Source: Luscinia megarhynchos
Taxonomy: Eukaryota > Chordata > Aves > Passeriformes > Turdidae
Reading direction: 5' to 3'
DNA: 64,000 nucleotides
Assembly: GCA_034336665.1 (NCBI GenBank)
Contig: CM067592.1
Span: 48,997,783 to 49,061,782 of the forward strand
The position numbers and the translations under genes are program-made. This document shows positions 51,931 to 63,896 of this stretch, piece after piece; within the stretch, counting starts at the first letter, position 1; every line of letters starts with the position of its first letter. The notes under the pieces were generated by a model. It searched no databases, was not told the origin of the DNA, and saw only the letters and a program-made list of their open reading frames with translations.

Positions 51931-54911
51931 TCCCGTAATACTGCTGCCAGGAGATTGTACTTCCACTCAGATCTTTTTGTGCTGTAGGTAATTCCACTCA
52001 GAGGAGGTCCACGCTGAAAAGGGGAAGCAAGCCCTGACATCAAGGAAAGCAGCAGCCTAATCTTTTGCTAGCATAGCTGTTATGATAAACACTTAATATT
52101 TAGGACAATCTCTATGTGACGAGTCCATTGCTCATTATACAAAAAGGCATTCTGAGTCTAAAAGGAATTTTCACCAAAGAAAATACATGTGAAGTCCTAA
52201 AAGGTAGTAGGTACATTACTTAAGTACGGTGAAAATCTAAAGATATCGAAATAATTGATGAGTTTCCACTTCTGTGTTCTCCTGCAAGAATTACTACCTT
52301 GATAAATGCCTCTTGCAGGAACAGCTGCATAAGCAATTCTTGTATTAGACTTGTTTGTACTACGGGTTCATTTATTTTTTAAAAATTTGTTTGTCATGCT
52401 GCGCACCCTGATGATAAACACAATTACATGATTACTCTGCCAAGGCCAAACTTGTCCTATTTATGCTACTGTCCTGCTTTTAAACAGAACTCCTTTGTAA
52501 TATTGTAAAGATAACTAATCATTACCTAGGCTTCTATAATAAAGACGTCTAGCTAGACTTCTAGAATACAGCCCCCAAAACATTAGATTATAATTTAACA
52601 GCATTTGGATGCAGATAATTGAAGATGGGAGTGGGCTGGCAAATCACTGCTGCAAGATCAGGTGATTAATCCAGTCAGTAGCTTCCTTTCCCTGATATTG
52701 AATACTACAATGATATAATTTTATTCTTCTAAATAAGCCAGCCCCTAGCAACTTCAAAAAAACTGCTATTTTTTTTTGCAATTATGTATCTCAGCACTTG
52801 TTATTTTTAGTCCATCGACTACAGCAGCAATAGATATCAATTATGGGATCTAAAGAGTCACCAGTGGACTCTGAACTCTTCATACAACACAAAGAGAAGA
52901 TACTGTCTCACCCCTAAATATACCTAAATGTTCACTTGACCACATTCAGCAGCGTATGTCCCTGCAGATAGGCTTCAAGCAGTCATTTTAGCCAAAACTC
53001 ACCAATTTTTGTAAGTAAACTGCAAATACAGAGACTGATCAGCAGTTATTTGAGTGTTCTTAGAAGAATTTTATTTAAATAAGAGTTTTGTAACTTTCTT
53101 TTGATGTGATTATTTTTCTTGTGCTACTTTAGTTCTTGGCATGCTTCCACTGGGCTGGAAATAATTACGAGGATTAATTTTGCTTTCTGTATGCTTTATA
53201 TACACCCCTAAAAAAGGCGTTATTTTTTCTTGTTTCTTTTTTGGAATGTGCGAGGCTGACACTTTTTTAAATACATAAACAGTGATTTAGAAATTAGAGC
53301 TAAATCTAGCCAAAACGGTTCATAAAGTGTGAAGAGACACCATTCATCTCGAAGTTTTGTAACATTTAGATACTCATCCAACAGTTCCTAATCCACTTAT
53401 ATCCATTTATACGAGGATCTTGGTTCCCATTTAAATTAAACTCACACCACTGCGGACATTGCAGACAGAAAGAAGGGGGAAAGGGAGAGGTCCTACTTCT
53501 TCTGACTGCTGAGAAACACTTAAAATATTTCACTAAAAGCTCTACATCAATACCCAACAAGTCACAGATGCACTCCATTTTATAATGGTTATGTTCAACA
53601 TACATCTTCAGCCTCAGTCTTCAAGTGGAAATTGAGTATTCTTCATAAACTCTTCAGCAATTCTGTTTATAAAGTAAATCCTATGGCTCTCAGAATCAAA
53701 ACTTGTGTTCATACAAAATAAGCTCCATCCTTCTCTGGGCCACAGTCTCCCTCCACAGCCTTCTGCAATAATACCAAATCATTTCCATTCCTGGTTTCAG
53801 ACATCCAAATGTCACTAGTTGATCTAGGCTGCATGTACTGCAACAAAAAGCATCATGTTTCTTACTCATTTTCCATCTCCACTGATGTAATCTACCTTGC
53901 CCTTGCTGGTTCTTGAACATTAAAAGCAGTCCAATTATCAAATACATAGGACAGAAGAGGTGGTTTGAAAAGTAGAAATTGCAGAAATTCCCTGCTCTCC
54001 ACCACTGCAAAAATTCCTCTCCTAACAGATGCAGGTCCTGTCAGTTTTTCCAGAATTAAAAAAGGACTAAATAATTAGTCCTAATAACCTACACATAATC
54101 TTGAAGGCTCTACTATTAGAATGGTAAAGTAAAATCTGAAAACTCACAGATGAATGTGCACTTATTAGCACTGAAATTTAACAAAAAATAATTCCGTATA
54201 TTCCACAGTGCTTAGATGGACACCTAAACACAAAAATCAGTGTCTAACTTAACTGAATCTTCATTGGGATGCCACTTCACTTTGAGACATGAAAATATCT
54301 TTGTATCATCCCTGCTTACACATTCAGTTGCCACAGCTAAATCAAAGAGAATAAATGAGGTTAAAAAAAAAGCCATGTTTGAAAAAGACACTAGTCCAAA
54401 AGCATAATGTGGCTTAAACTGGCCTAAGATAACACATATCATCAAGATTTTTGATTTCATGGATAAACTCACTCAGACTTTTATGATCTGTGGAATTATC
54501 ATGCATGGAAACTAACAGCTGTGTCTGGTATGAATGCAAGGATATGTCACTTCAACTAAAGCTCAAGTAGTATTTCTTGCTAGTTGGATTGCAGCCTTTT
54601 ATCATAGCTTAAATAAGGTCTTAGTCATGTATACCTTAGACCTTACATCACCAGCTCTAATAGGACCAGGAGGTCTCAGGCATTGGGGAGGACAAGGCAG
54701 AATTTAAATCCCCTACTCACTTTCAACTAAACCTTTGTTTAGTCAAGCAGGCATTGAGTTTATAAATTATTAAAAGCTCTAGGCTTTTTGATATAATTAG
54801 TTCCTGCCTTTTTTTTTACATCAGAATGTAAAAGACTCCCATCTGCCTGTTAAGCACAGAAAATTTTTTACACAGGATAGATAAATATCCCCTTGTAAAT
54901 ATCCTGTGCAT

Positions 54912-54947
54912 GTCTGTACTTATGTACAGACTCACTGTACATAAGTA
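54912..54947. repeat. nested inverted repeats with two alternative hairpins
   Basis: GTCTGTAC at 54912-54919 pairs with GTACAGAC at 54924-54931 across a 4 base loop. The overlapping 13-mer TACTTATGTACAG (54917-54929) pairs with its reverse complement at 54935-54947 across a 5 base loop. The two stems share bases and exclude one another. Located in KIAA1958 intron 2; no known RNA family is recognised. Confidence 0.85.
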
Positions 54948-57123
54948 ACCACCCTAATCTAGTCTTTAAACAAGCCTCCACATTTTACCTGCAAGAATCT
55001 GCTGTGCATGCGTAATAAATTCAATCTCCAATATTGCCCACCTTTTTGCAATTTGAAGATTTAATAATGCCAGCACCTCTTTCCCAAAGGAGAAGGCTCT
55101 ATGGAAATGGGGGATTTTACTCAGGTGTCAAGTTTTAGTCATATATCAATTGCTTTATCTTCATTAAAATGTCACTAAGTCTGAGTAAAATAACAGCATA
55201 GGACAACAACACTGTATCAGTCTGAGGAGAGGAATTGTGTAATGCTTCTTTGAAACAGCACAAGAAATTTAACCACTAAGAATATATTGAATAAACTGGA
55301 ATTTGGACAGCACTCTGAGAACCCCAAAACTGTCCATGCAAAAAACACTTGGAGGTTCTGAGGGTTACTTTAGGCAGTGAGTGTAATCCAGGTGCAATCC
55401 CACTTTGTCTTCAAAGTGAGACACTAGACATGGACCAACCCTGGTTTTGAAACTATACAAATGTGAAAATGTTGTGCTGCATCCATACCTGTAAGGTTAA
55501 CCCTAAGCAGTAACAACTGCTGACCTTGTTTGTCTTTTGAGAACCTGGCAAAAACAGTTGAAAGGAGCTTCGATGTGTTAATGTTAATGGATCTATTGGA
55601 AGTAATATACTCTCCCAGATAACACACACCTAACACAGAAAAATCTTGCTTAGGTTTGTCTTCCATTGTCCCAAATTGCAAGTTTGAAACTGAGAAAGTT
55701 GTAGGGTCAGGTTGGTAGAAACCAGATCTACATATAGCAGTGACAGGTTATAAACTGAGGAAGGCAGAATAAGTACATTTAACACACAATTTGGGTTGAG
55801 TGGCATCAGGCATCCTGATTTTCTAATATTCAGCAGAACACCGTTTGTTCTAACCTAGATGGAGTTTTGCAAGGGAATTTCCATGAGGGATGTTACACGA
55901 CAGGACTGCAGCAAAATAACATCTCAGAGATGCAGTCATGCAAGAAATGGGTCCCAAAGAAGAATTTGCTTTGCTGTAACTAAGACAATTATAATCCTCT
56001 CAACCCTCTAATGCTTAGTAGGGTTCTACTTAGTAAAACTGTATTTAACTTTGTCTGTTGTTTTACCTGACAAGAAAAACTGCAAGCTCTTGCCAGTTGA
56101 TAGATTTAGTAGTGTTCAATTAGATTTCAGGATGTTTAAGTTAAAGTCATGCTTGTAGCTCTTACAGCATCTGCCACAAGGATGGCATTTAGGCACTTTT
56201 TAACCTTTTCACTGTTTGTCTGTACTCCATCTGACCAGGCAGTCCAAGGCTGAACCAGCAACAGAACAGATGGAGAACTTGCTCTTGCCTCATCTCCTCC
56301 TGGGATGGCACCACTAAAGAAGACAGAAGAGTGAGAACTGTCTGTGCTCAGGTCCAGAGGGAGTTGACAAGTCTGCTTAAGAAACAGATTTCCACCTCCT
56401 TCTGAAGACCTGTGGCTAACAGTTATTCTGCACATGGGAAAATCACTCAGCAGAAGTCAGCTGTTTTAACATGCTCTTTATCCAATACTGTTGATATGTT
56501 TGTGCCAATTCCATATGCTTTGGCAGGGGATGAGAAAAATTATGGACGCAGTATATGTGAACCTGAGAAAATGGAAAAAAAATAATTTTATCCTGGATTA
56601 AAGTCTTATCAATTTCATAGTTAAGGTTGTACTTCTTGTGTCCACAGACTGCTCTGTAATGATTTATAGAAGCAAAAACCTCTCTCCTGGTACTCTCCTT
56701 TTCTTTTCCAGGTCCAACAGTACTCTTCTGACAAGGTGAAGGCAACATCAAACCCTCCAACTCTAGGCTACACTAGCTGAGACTACTTCTTCCTGGTTCA
56801 TCAGGAGAGTGCTTGGCCCAGTTCATGTCCTCCCTGACCCGTGCACACAAGGTCGCTGCATGCTCTCTCCCATGCCACAACCGTACCCAAAATGGACCTT
56901 AAAAACCATTTTGCCTATGGCTGCAACACACTTTCTCATGCGCAAGTGCTTAGCTGTTTTCTGAATCCTCTCCCCGGCGCATGTGGCTTCTGTACCTACT
57001 GACTTACGTGCCAGCAGGATCCTGATGCAACGCAGCACATACACCCTGGCTGTACCCCACTGAGCCAGTCCTGCGGGCCACCCCCAAAATGCCACCACCC
57101 CTCCACTCCCACCCGTGTCCTAC

Positions 57124-58276
57124 CTGGCATCGGCGGCACCGCTGCCTCGGGGGTGGTGGTGGGCGCGGCGTGGGGCTGCTGCTGGCTGGAGCTGACCTCA
57201 GGCTCGGCGCTCACCGAGGGCGAGCCGGCCACCTCACCACCCGGGGCCAGCTGTGGCACGGACGGGAGGGTCTCCTCACCAGCCGCCGGTGGCTCCTCCT
57301 GACCGGGCAGCTGCAGGGCTGAGAGGGGGATGCTGATGGGTTTTCCAGCGGGGGTGATGGCATTTGAGCTGGTGGCTGGCACCTGCAGGGCAGCCGCAGG
57401 GCCGCCGCCCGCGGCCCAGGCCGGCGAGGCCAGGGGTGCCCGGGGGGGCCGCTGCGCGGCCGTGCGGGGCGGGCCGGGCGGGGAGGCGCAGGGGCGCTGC
57501 GGGTCGGGCTCCGGGCCGGCGGCCGGCGGGGCCACGGCCCTGGTGGGTCCCAGGCAGGAGGGCCCAGCCGCGGGCTGCGGCTTGGGCTTGGACATCTGCG
57601 TGAGGGCCAGGGCCGGCCCATCGGCGCCGGCCGTCAGCTCCGCGTTGGCCACTATGTAGTAGTCCTCAGGGAGCTCCTGCTTGATCTTCTTGAGCAGCAC
57701 GTCGCCGCCGCCCTCGTCGGCGGGCTGCGCCTGGGCCTGCGCTGCGGCAGCCGGCCGCTTGCGGGGGCCCGTGGGAGCGCGGTGCAGGTGCGGCTCGAAG
57801 TCACTGTCCTCATCGGTGACAGAGGACTCACAGACCATGTCGAAGAGGGTGGCCTCGTCCTCGTACTCCTCCACAGGCTCGCCCAGCTCCGACGGCTCGC
57901 TGCAGTAGGAGAAGTCGCAGGAGTCCCGAGTGCGGGTGCAGTCCAGCTTGGCTTTCCCCGGCCGGCCTGGGTAGCGCTCCAGGGGGCTGGCCTGAGCCTC
58001 TGATGGCACCCCCAGCATGCTGGGGCTGTCCGAGTTGAAGCTGCGGCTGTCCTGGAAGCAGACGCGCTCCTGGGAGCCGGCCCGGCAAGTGGCAGCCAGG
58101 GGCCAGTGGTAGGCATGGCCAGCACTGCAGCCCCACATGGCTGTCAGGTTGCCGTGGGCCCCCTCGGAAAGCAGGTGCTTGAGGTTGGGGATGAGGCTGC
58201 AGATGGTCCCATGGCTGTGGGCCCAGCTCACCAGCTTGGAGAGATTTTCAGAGGAGGTGTGAAGGCAGTCCTCCAT
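57124..58276 (-). CDS. KIAA1958: KIAA1958 first coding exon (residues 1-384 and first base of codon 385)
   Basis: The start codon is ATG at 58276, with a purine (A) at -3 and G at +4. The protein opens MEDCLHTSSENLSKLVSWAH, essentially the mammalian N-terminus, and stays close to it through about residue 160, including an acidic stretch (VEEYEDE, VTDEDSDFEP). A basic patch GPRKRP (170-175) may be a nuclear localisation signal. IKQE (198-201) is a SUMO-acceptor consensus next to PEDYYIVANAEL. From about 235 to 310 the chain is rich in Pro and Ala and aligns poorly with mammals; SIPLSALQLPGQ and EPEVSSSQQQP are conserved again. The donor is CAG|GTAGGA. The spliced protein of 732 residues compares with about 716 in human. 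The exon is far richer in GC than its surroundings. Function is unknown. Confidence 0.96.
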
Positions 58277-58388
58277 GGTGCAGGATCAAGAGCGCCCGGG
58301 CACTGGGAAGTCAGCTGAAGACACGGTTCAGATCACAGGGTCCTGGCACTGATGGTCGTGTGTTGCCAAGCTCATATTTATTTCTTGC
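58277..58388 (-). other. KIAA1958: KIAA1958 5' UTR part of the first coding exon
   Basis: The sequence between the start codon and a strong acceptor on the minus strand (TTGCTCTGTCTCTTTGCAG, ending at 58389) is untranslated leader. This agrees with a separate upstream non-coding first exon, as in mammals; that exon and the promoter are not in the window. Confidence 0.8.
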
Positions 58389-61300
58389 CTGCAAAGAGAC
58401 AGAGCAAAACCCCACTCTTCAGCACTCCCAAAGCATGACCACATTTGCATGAGGAAATGAAACATTTGTACGCTCAGCTAAACCCATTTCACTGTTGTCT
58501 CATGCCCTTTCAAAACGCCTCAAAACTACGCCTCATTTTAAGCAGCCTCTATCCTCATTCTCAGAACATCCCTGCAATATGCAACTGAAGAAAAAACTGC
58601 TTTTCAAACAAGCTAATTCAGTATCAGCAGCAAAATATTAGAATCTTAAATCTTTGACAAAAGCAGCCCAAATGATGGTGATTGTGTGTTCATACCTGGG
58701 AAATGAAAATTAAGCAAAATCTTAAAACATGCAATTAATCTTGAACACCAGGGTGGCAATCAAGCATCAACGTTTACTGGATCTGAAGAAATGATGACAT
58801 TTTACATAATTTATGCACATTTCTCAACTGAATCAAATATCTCCTTTTCAACTGAATTTAAGAGGTATCAAAAGGAAGGCTCGAAACTTGAGTTTTCAAT
58901 ACAAGGAATAAGCAAACAAGGTCACCTTTCACTGTTCCATACTGATACTCATCAGTTGCTCAAAGGTCTAAGAGACTCTTGAAGGACCTGCAAGGCTTAA
59001 GCCACCTTTCTTTAACTTTGAGACTTAACATTTTGGGTTTTTTTCATGTTGTCTGTTTTCCAACATTTAAATAGTGATTCAGTTCAAGAAAAACTTTTGC
59101 CATTTTCACCAAAACTATTTAGAAATTTACAGCACAAGATAACAGCAAAGTCTGCATGTCTCTCTTTGTATACACCTAATGACAGAGAAGTCATCTCTAG
59201 TGACCTGAGACAGCTAAAGCGTCGGTGAACTTCTCATTTCTGCAGGTCTGTTTGGAGCTCATCCTAAACCTCTTTCTGCTGTGCTTTGTGAACTCAACCT
59301 GCAAGTCTTGGAGTTCCTGTTCTCATTTCACTTTTGTTTTCATACAGGCAGAAAAGCCCATTACATTTTTCCCAGGTTAAATGCAGCATTTGTGACAATG
59401 TTACATCTCATTTTATTCCTTGTGCTCTTCTACACATGCATTTTTAGATGCAAAATTAACTGTGTCAAGGCTCAAGAAGACAGCCACACCGTGGCTAACC
59501 GCCCCTGGGGAATGCTTTCCCTAAAATCAAGACAAATTACTACCTGCCTACAGTGCTCCTCAGTGTCACCCATCACCAGTTAGCTGCAGGTATCTGTGTT
59601 TGCTCTGTGCCCAGGGAGGTGAGGAGGCTGTGTGTCAATGATTTTGCAGTTTGCACATCCATGCTCACTCACTCACATTCACTAGGCAAGCGTTGGTCTG
59701 TGGAAACCAAAACTGGAAATAAAATAAACAAGTACTGCCTATGATTTTCCACACAAGGCTCCTCCCAAGTTTTTCCACCCTACCCACTAAGCATCTTTGG
59801 TGGGGTCATGAATTGAACCAGAATGGGAATTTCTAGAAACTTTGCAAATTTCTAGGTATTTTTTTCAACCACTTTGAAATTAAACATGAAGGGAATGAAT
59901 GAACAGGAAGAAGCACATCATTAGGAATCAAAATTGTGTAAAATTCAGGCTTGTTTTTGCAGCAGCTCAAGCCAGAGTGCATACACAGAGAACAACAGCT
60001 ACAATATCTTGAATTCCAGCCCACATACAAACAGAGATCTCAGAGCATCACTTGCAATACTAAGCTCCTTGCATGACCGGTGCATTTGTGAAGTATAATA
60101 AATGCAGAAGGTCCCCAGTTTGCAAGACATACCCTGCCACAGAAGAAACACCAAAACACAGGAGGAGGAACACCATACTCATAGCAAGGCAAAGAAGACA
60201 ATCTGGAAAGTGAACAGAGGAAAGGAGGGAAGATCAAAGTCAGCAGTACCGTCAGAAGCTGCATCAGTGTAAACCTTGTGTGGTATCATGGAGCTGCTCA
60301 GTCGCCACACAGCCAGGAATGTATCTTGGGAAGACAAAAAGCCCCTTTTGGCTGAAGGACCAGTTTTCCCTTAGGGAAATGAGATAAGGTCTGCCATGGT
60401 CAGGATGGTTTGTGCAGTTACTCAGAAGCACTGTGTCTTCAGTTTGCCGACTGCAACAGAAGTTGCCAATGGCACTTTGGCAGGGAGGGATTTACACTGC
60501 AGACAGCACAGAAAATGCATCATTATGTCCCTGGTGTTCTGAAGAGTACCTTGCCTGCTCAGTCAGACAGCAGGATCCTGGCTGACAGTCTGCTCTTGTT
60601 TTCTAAATTACATTTTAGAGATTATGTAAGTTCTTCATTCAGACTGGCAAGATCTGATAAGTGACTCATGCTTAATAACCTGATAACATGATAACTCTGA
60701 AATCATACAGTAACTAGGAAAAACATGATATAGCCTCGATGTAATCTACACCGATATTTTAACTGCATTACAGAAGCCTTAATCTTCCACACTTTTCTGC
60801 AGTTCAGAGCCTAAAAATATCTGATTCCGAGAGAAGCATGTCTAGGTGCTGGAAATTCATTTCAGCTATCTGGACCCTCAAGGAAGAGTCAAATTTTAAG
60901 GGTTTTTTTAGATTTTACAACCTTATTACAACTGTACCACTGTAATGACTAATGTGGACAGAATGTGTGTTGTGAAGAAACTGCTGTTTGTTGTGAAGAA
61001 ACCATGCCTTGAGATCTGCTAATGCATTAAGGGGAACACCATTTGATTTGGGAAAGGCAATATTTTCTGCATCCAGAACCAGAGTTTTGCCATAGTAAAT
61101 CCATTTGGTGATCAAAGGGCAATGAAAAATAGCAACATTTGAAGAGCAGCCCTTCTTCATGCTCTGAGATGGGACTTTGCTTAGCTACTTTAATGTAGAC
61201 ATAATTCTTCCTTATTTTGCACAGAGCAGTAGCAAGAAGCCCTTTGTTATGATGCAGAGGAGATGCGCCAGGCAAGTCCCAGGAGCATTAGCAGCTAGTA

Positions 61301-63033
61301 GCTGTCCAACATGAACCCTTTCCTTTATCCCATGAAAAGAATGAACAAACACCATTGGGGAGCAGAGATCTGGCTACCTCAACTACATTTTCTCTTTTGG
61401 CTCTTTGCATATGAAAGTGATACAGAGGAGTTTTGGATAGGGCCTTGTGGAATGTTCCTCAGGACTAAAAAGAAATTCTGTGATATGGCTCCCTCAGAAA
61501 GGAGGCAGCAGAGGTGAGGGTGCAGTGAAGGAGCTGAATGCAAAAAAATGGAATGATGCAGAAGTGTGGAGTGGGAAGTGGGTGTCCTTCAGCAGTGTCT
61601 GTACACTGGAACATGCACTTGGTGGACCAACAGCTCAGGGAAGGTGATGGGTGCATCTTGTTGTAAAGAAGGAAAAAAAATCTTGTTGGGATTCTGTTCT
61701 CACAGAATCCCAGGGTAGTTAGCAATGGATTGCCTTCCCAGGGTAAACTTAGAAAAGTTGATTGACACTAAGTTGCATCACACATATCTATGTTTGCAAT
61801 TTTATTACCATTACTGATTATTAGTACTTCCATGCTGATGTTTTTTCAATGGAATATAGCCAGGACTACATTAACAGTCCTTTTGGGACATGGTGCTAAG
61901 GCTGATACTACTGAAAATTTTCTAAAAGTTCAAGATTCTCAACTAAGAATGCAATACAAAATTTACTTCTGTTAATAATAAAAAATAATTGTTCTAGTCA
62001 GACAGCGTATAAAAACTAAAACCTGAATCCTAAAACATTAAAAGACAGGTGTAAGAAACCCGCATTTACTCATTTTACTTAGCATGGATTTCAAACCAAT
62101 CTCACAGGAGCTGAAACCTGATCTCTAAGCATTTTTATGGAGAAGCAATGTTTTGTCAGCTTCTACATGAAAAAAACACAACTTTGAAAGAAGTTGCTTT
62201 CTCATACTTGCAAAAGAAGCTCAAAATATTTTAAATATTTTAAATCCTCTTTTTTCAGTCCACCTGGTACAAACTTTCCAGGCTATTACTCCATAACCAT
62301 CTGAAGGGGAAGCATTGCATCATTTTTTGAAATACCTATCTTTCCATACTTAAAAGCACTGTGTATTAAAGGTTTGGCTACCATAGTGTGAGTATCTATC
62401 TGATTCAAGATTTTAACGAATGGACAATATTGGGGCTTCTCTTATTACTAGAATTTCTTAAGACAGATGATTAGCATTGCTGAATTACTGAGGTCAATAG
62501 CAGCAGAAATCCAAGTGTGAATTCATCCACAAAGGCACAGTTGTACTGAAGTCTCCACAAAGGCCTCTGCAGTCCCACAGGCTCTACTAGCCATCAATCC
62601 AGGATCATCTGTATATTTCTCTTTCACAAAGTAAGGTGCTGAAGCAAACTCAGCAGGAGCTACAGCCTTGCCCAAAAATCACCTGCAAATGCTGGGGACC
62701 CCAGCCACCCAACAGAGCACCCAAAATCACATCACTGCTAATCACCTTCTCTGCTATCTCCTATGAGAGGAGTCCTGCTAATAGTGGAGTTAAAGCTCAA
62801 CCTCTTTCCCCAGTGTTTTGATTTCTTCACTGATATTGCTAATGTAGTCATCGAGATGACAAAGGACCAGGACAGACAAGCAAAACAGACCAACAAACTG
62901 GCAGGAATGGGAATAGGGAATAGATGAGTGCATTTTCTCTGATTTTTTAGTTCCGTGTCAACTCAAATATTACTGAATTTACTTTCTGCTTGAAATAGAG
63001 GCTATGAAACAAGAAGTAGGGGCAGAAAGAAGG

Positions 63034-63116
63034 AAAAGGAAAAGGAGAAAAGGAAAAGGAGAAAAGGAAAAGGAGAAAAGGAAAAGGAGAAAAGGAAAAA
63101 GGAGAAAAGGAAAAGG
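63034..63116. repeat. 14 bp tandem repeat, purine-only
   Basis: Four exact copies of AAAAGGAAAAGGAG (63034-63089), a fifth copy of 15 bp with one extra A (63090-63104) and a partial sixth. This forms the left shoulder of the GGGAA array and is separated from it by CAAAGGC. Confidence 0.92.
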
Positions 63117-63123
63117 CAAAGGC

Positions 63124-63476
63124 GGGGAAGGGAAGGGAAGGGAAGGGAAGGGAAGGGAAGGGAAGGGAAGGGAAGGGAAGGGAAGGGAAGGGAAGGGAAG
63201 GGAAGGGAAGGGAAGGGAAGGGAAGGGAAGGGAAGGGAAGGGAAGGGAAGGGAAGGGAAGGGAAGGGAAGGGAAGGGAAGGGAAGGGAAGGGAAGGGAAG
63301 GGAAGGGAAGGGAAGGGAAGGGAAGGGAAGGGAAGGGAAGGGAAGGGAAGGGAAGGGAAGGGAAGGGAAGGGAAGGGAAGGGAAGGGAAGGGAAGGGAAG
63401 GGAAGGGAAGGGAAGGGAAGGGAAGGGAAGGGAAGGGAAGGGAAGGGAAGGGAAGGGAAGGGAAGGGAAGGGAAGG
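63124..63476. repeat. (GGGAA)n pentanucleotide array, block 1
   Basis: About 350 bp, some 70 essentially perfect copies of GGGAA/AAGGG on the plus strand. GGG runs spaced by two bases fit the G-quadruplex pattern, and the polypurine mirror symmetry also suits triplex (H-DNA). The KIAA1958 transcript, from the minus strand, would carry CCCUU repeats. Uninterrupted frames (Gly-Arg-Glu-Gly-Lys, or Phe-Pro-Ser-Leu-Pro on the other strand) are repeat artefacts. Confidence 0.98.
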
Positions 63477-63490
63477 GGTTAAGTTTCCGG

Positions 63491-63714
63491 AAGGGAAGGG
63501 AAGGGAAGGGAAGGGGAAGGGAAGGGAAGGGAAGGGAAGGGAAGGGAAGGGAAGGGAAGGGAAGGGAAGGGAAGGGAAGGGAAGGGAAGGGAAGGGAAGG
63601 GAAGGGAAGGGAAGGGAAGGGAAGGGAAGGGAAGGGAAGGGAAGGGAAGGGAAGGGAAGGGAAGGGAAGGGAAGGGAAGGGAAGGGAAGGGAAGGGAAGG
63701 GAAGGGAAGGGAAG
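63491..63714. repeat. (GGGAA)n pentanucleotide array, block 2
   Basis: About 224 bp, some 44 copies of the same unit, with one extra G near 63516. It is separated from block 1 by GGTTAAGTTTCCGG-type interruption sequence and ends at a second AAGTTTC (63712-63718). Confidence 0.98.
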
Positions 63715-63718
63715 TTTC

Positions 63719-63896
63719 AGGGAAGGGAAAAGGAAAAGAAGAGAAAAAAGGAAAGAAAAAAGAAAAAAAGAAAAGAAAAAAGAAAGGAAAGAAAAGAAAA
63801 GGAAAAGAAAAGAAAAAGAAAAGAAAAAGAAAAGGAAAAGGAAAGAAAATGAAAGAAAAGGAAAGGAAAGGAAAGGAAAAGAGAAAAAGAAAAGAA
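63719..63896. repeat. degenerate A-rich polypurine shoulder
   Basis: Irregular mix of AAAAGG, GAAAAG and GAAAAAA words on the plus strand, almost free of pyrimidines up to about 63896. It mirrors the A-rich shoulder on the left and probably represents the ancestral or decayed edge of the array. Confidence 0.85.

Larger units (their letters stand above)
38980..57123 (-). other. KIAA1958: KIAA1958 intron 2 (18.1 kb)
   Basis: Phase-1 intron between the two coding exons, with donor CAG|GTAGGA at 57124/57123 and acceptor CTCTTCCAG at 38980 on the minus strand. It contains a CR1 fragment (about 50147-50690), a hexanucleotide microsatellite (51768-51930), a nested inverted repeat (54912-54947) and an AT-rich palindrome (43574-43594). 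No other coding exon was recognised. The rest is unremarkable AT-rich sequence with only short chance frames. Confidence 0.9.

Noticed and set aside
51735..52043. Open frames of 67-85 codons over the hexamer microsatellite
   Set aside because: Dipeptide repeats produced by a six-base unit without stops in several frames.
57089..58318. Several plus-strand and alternative minus-strand frames over the first KIAA1958 coding exon
   Set aside because: Shadows of a GC-rich exon in which stop codons are rare; the KIAA1958 frame is the only one with family identity.
63124..63714. Regular array considered as CRISPR or telomeric repeat
   Set aside because: There are no spacers, the unit is five bases, and it is not TTAGGG; this is a microsatellite in a vertebrate intron.
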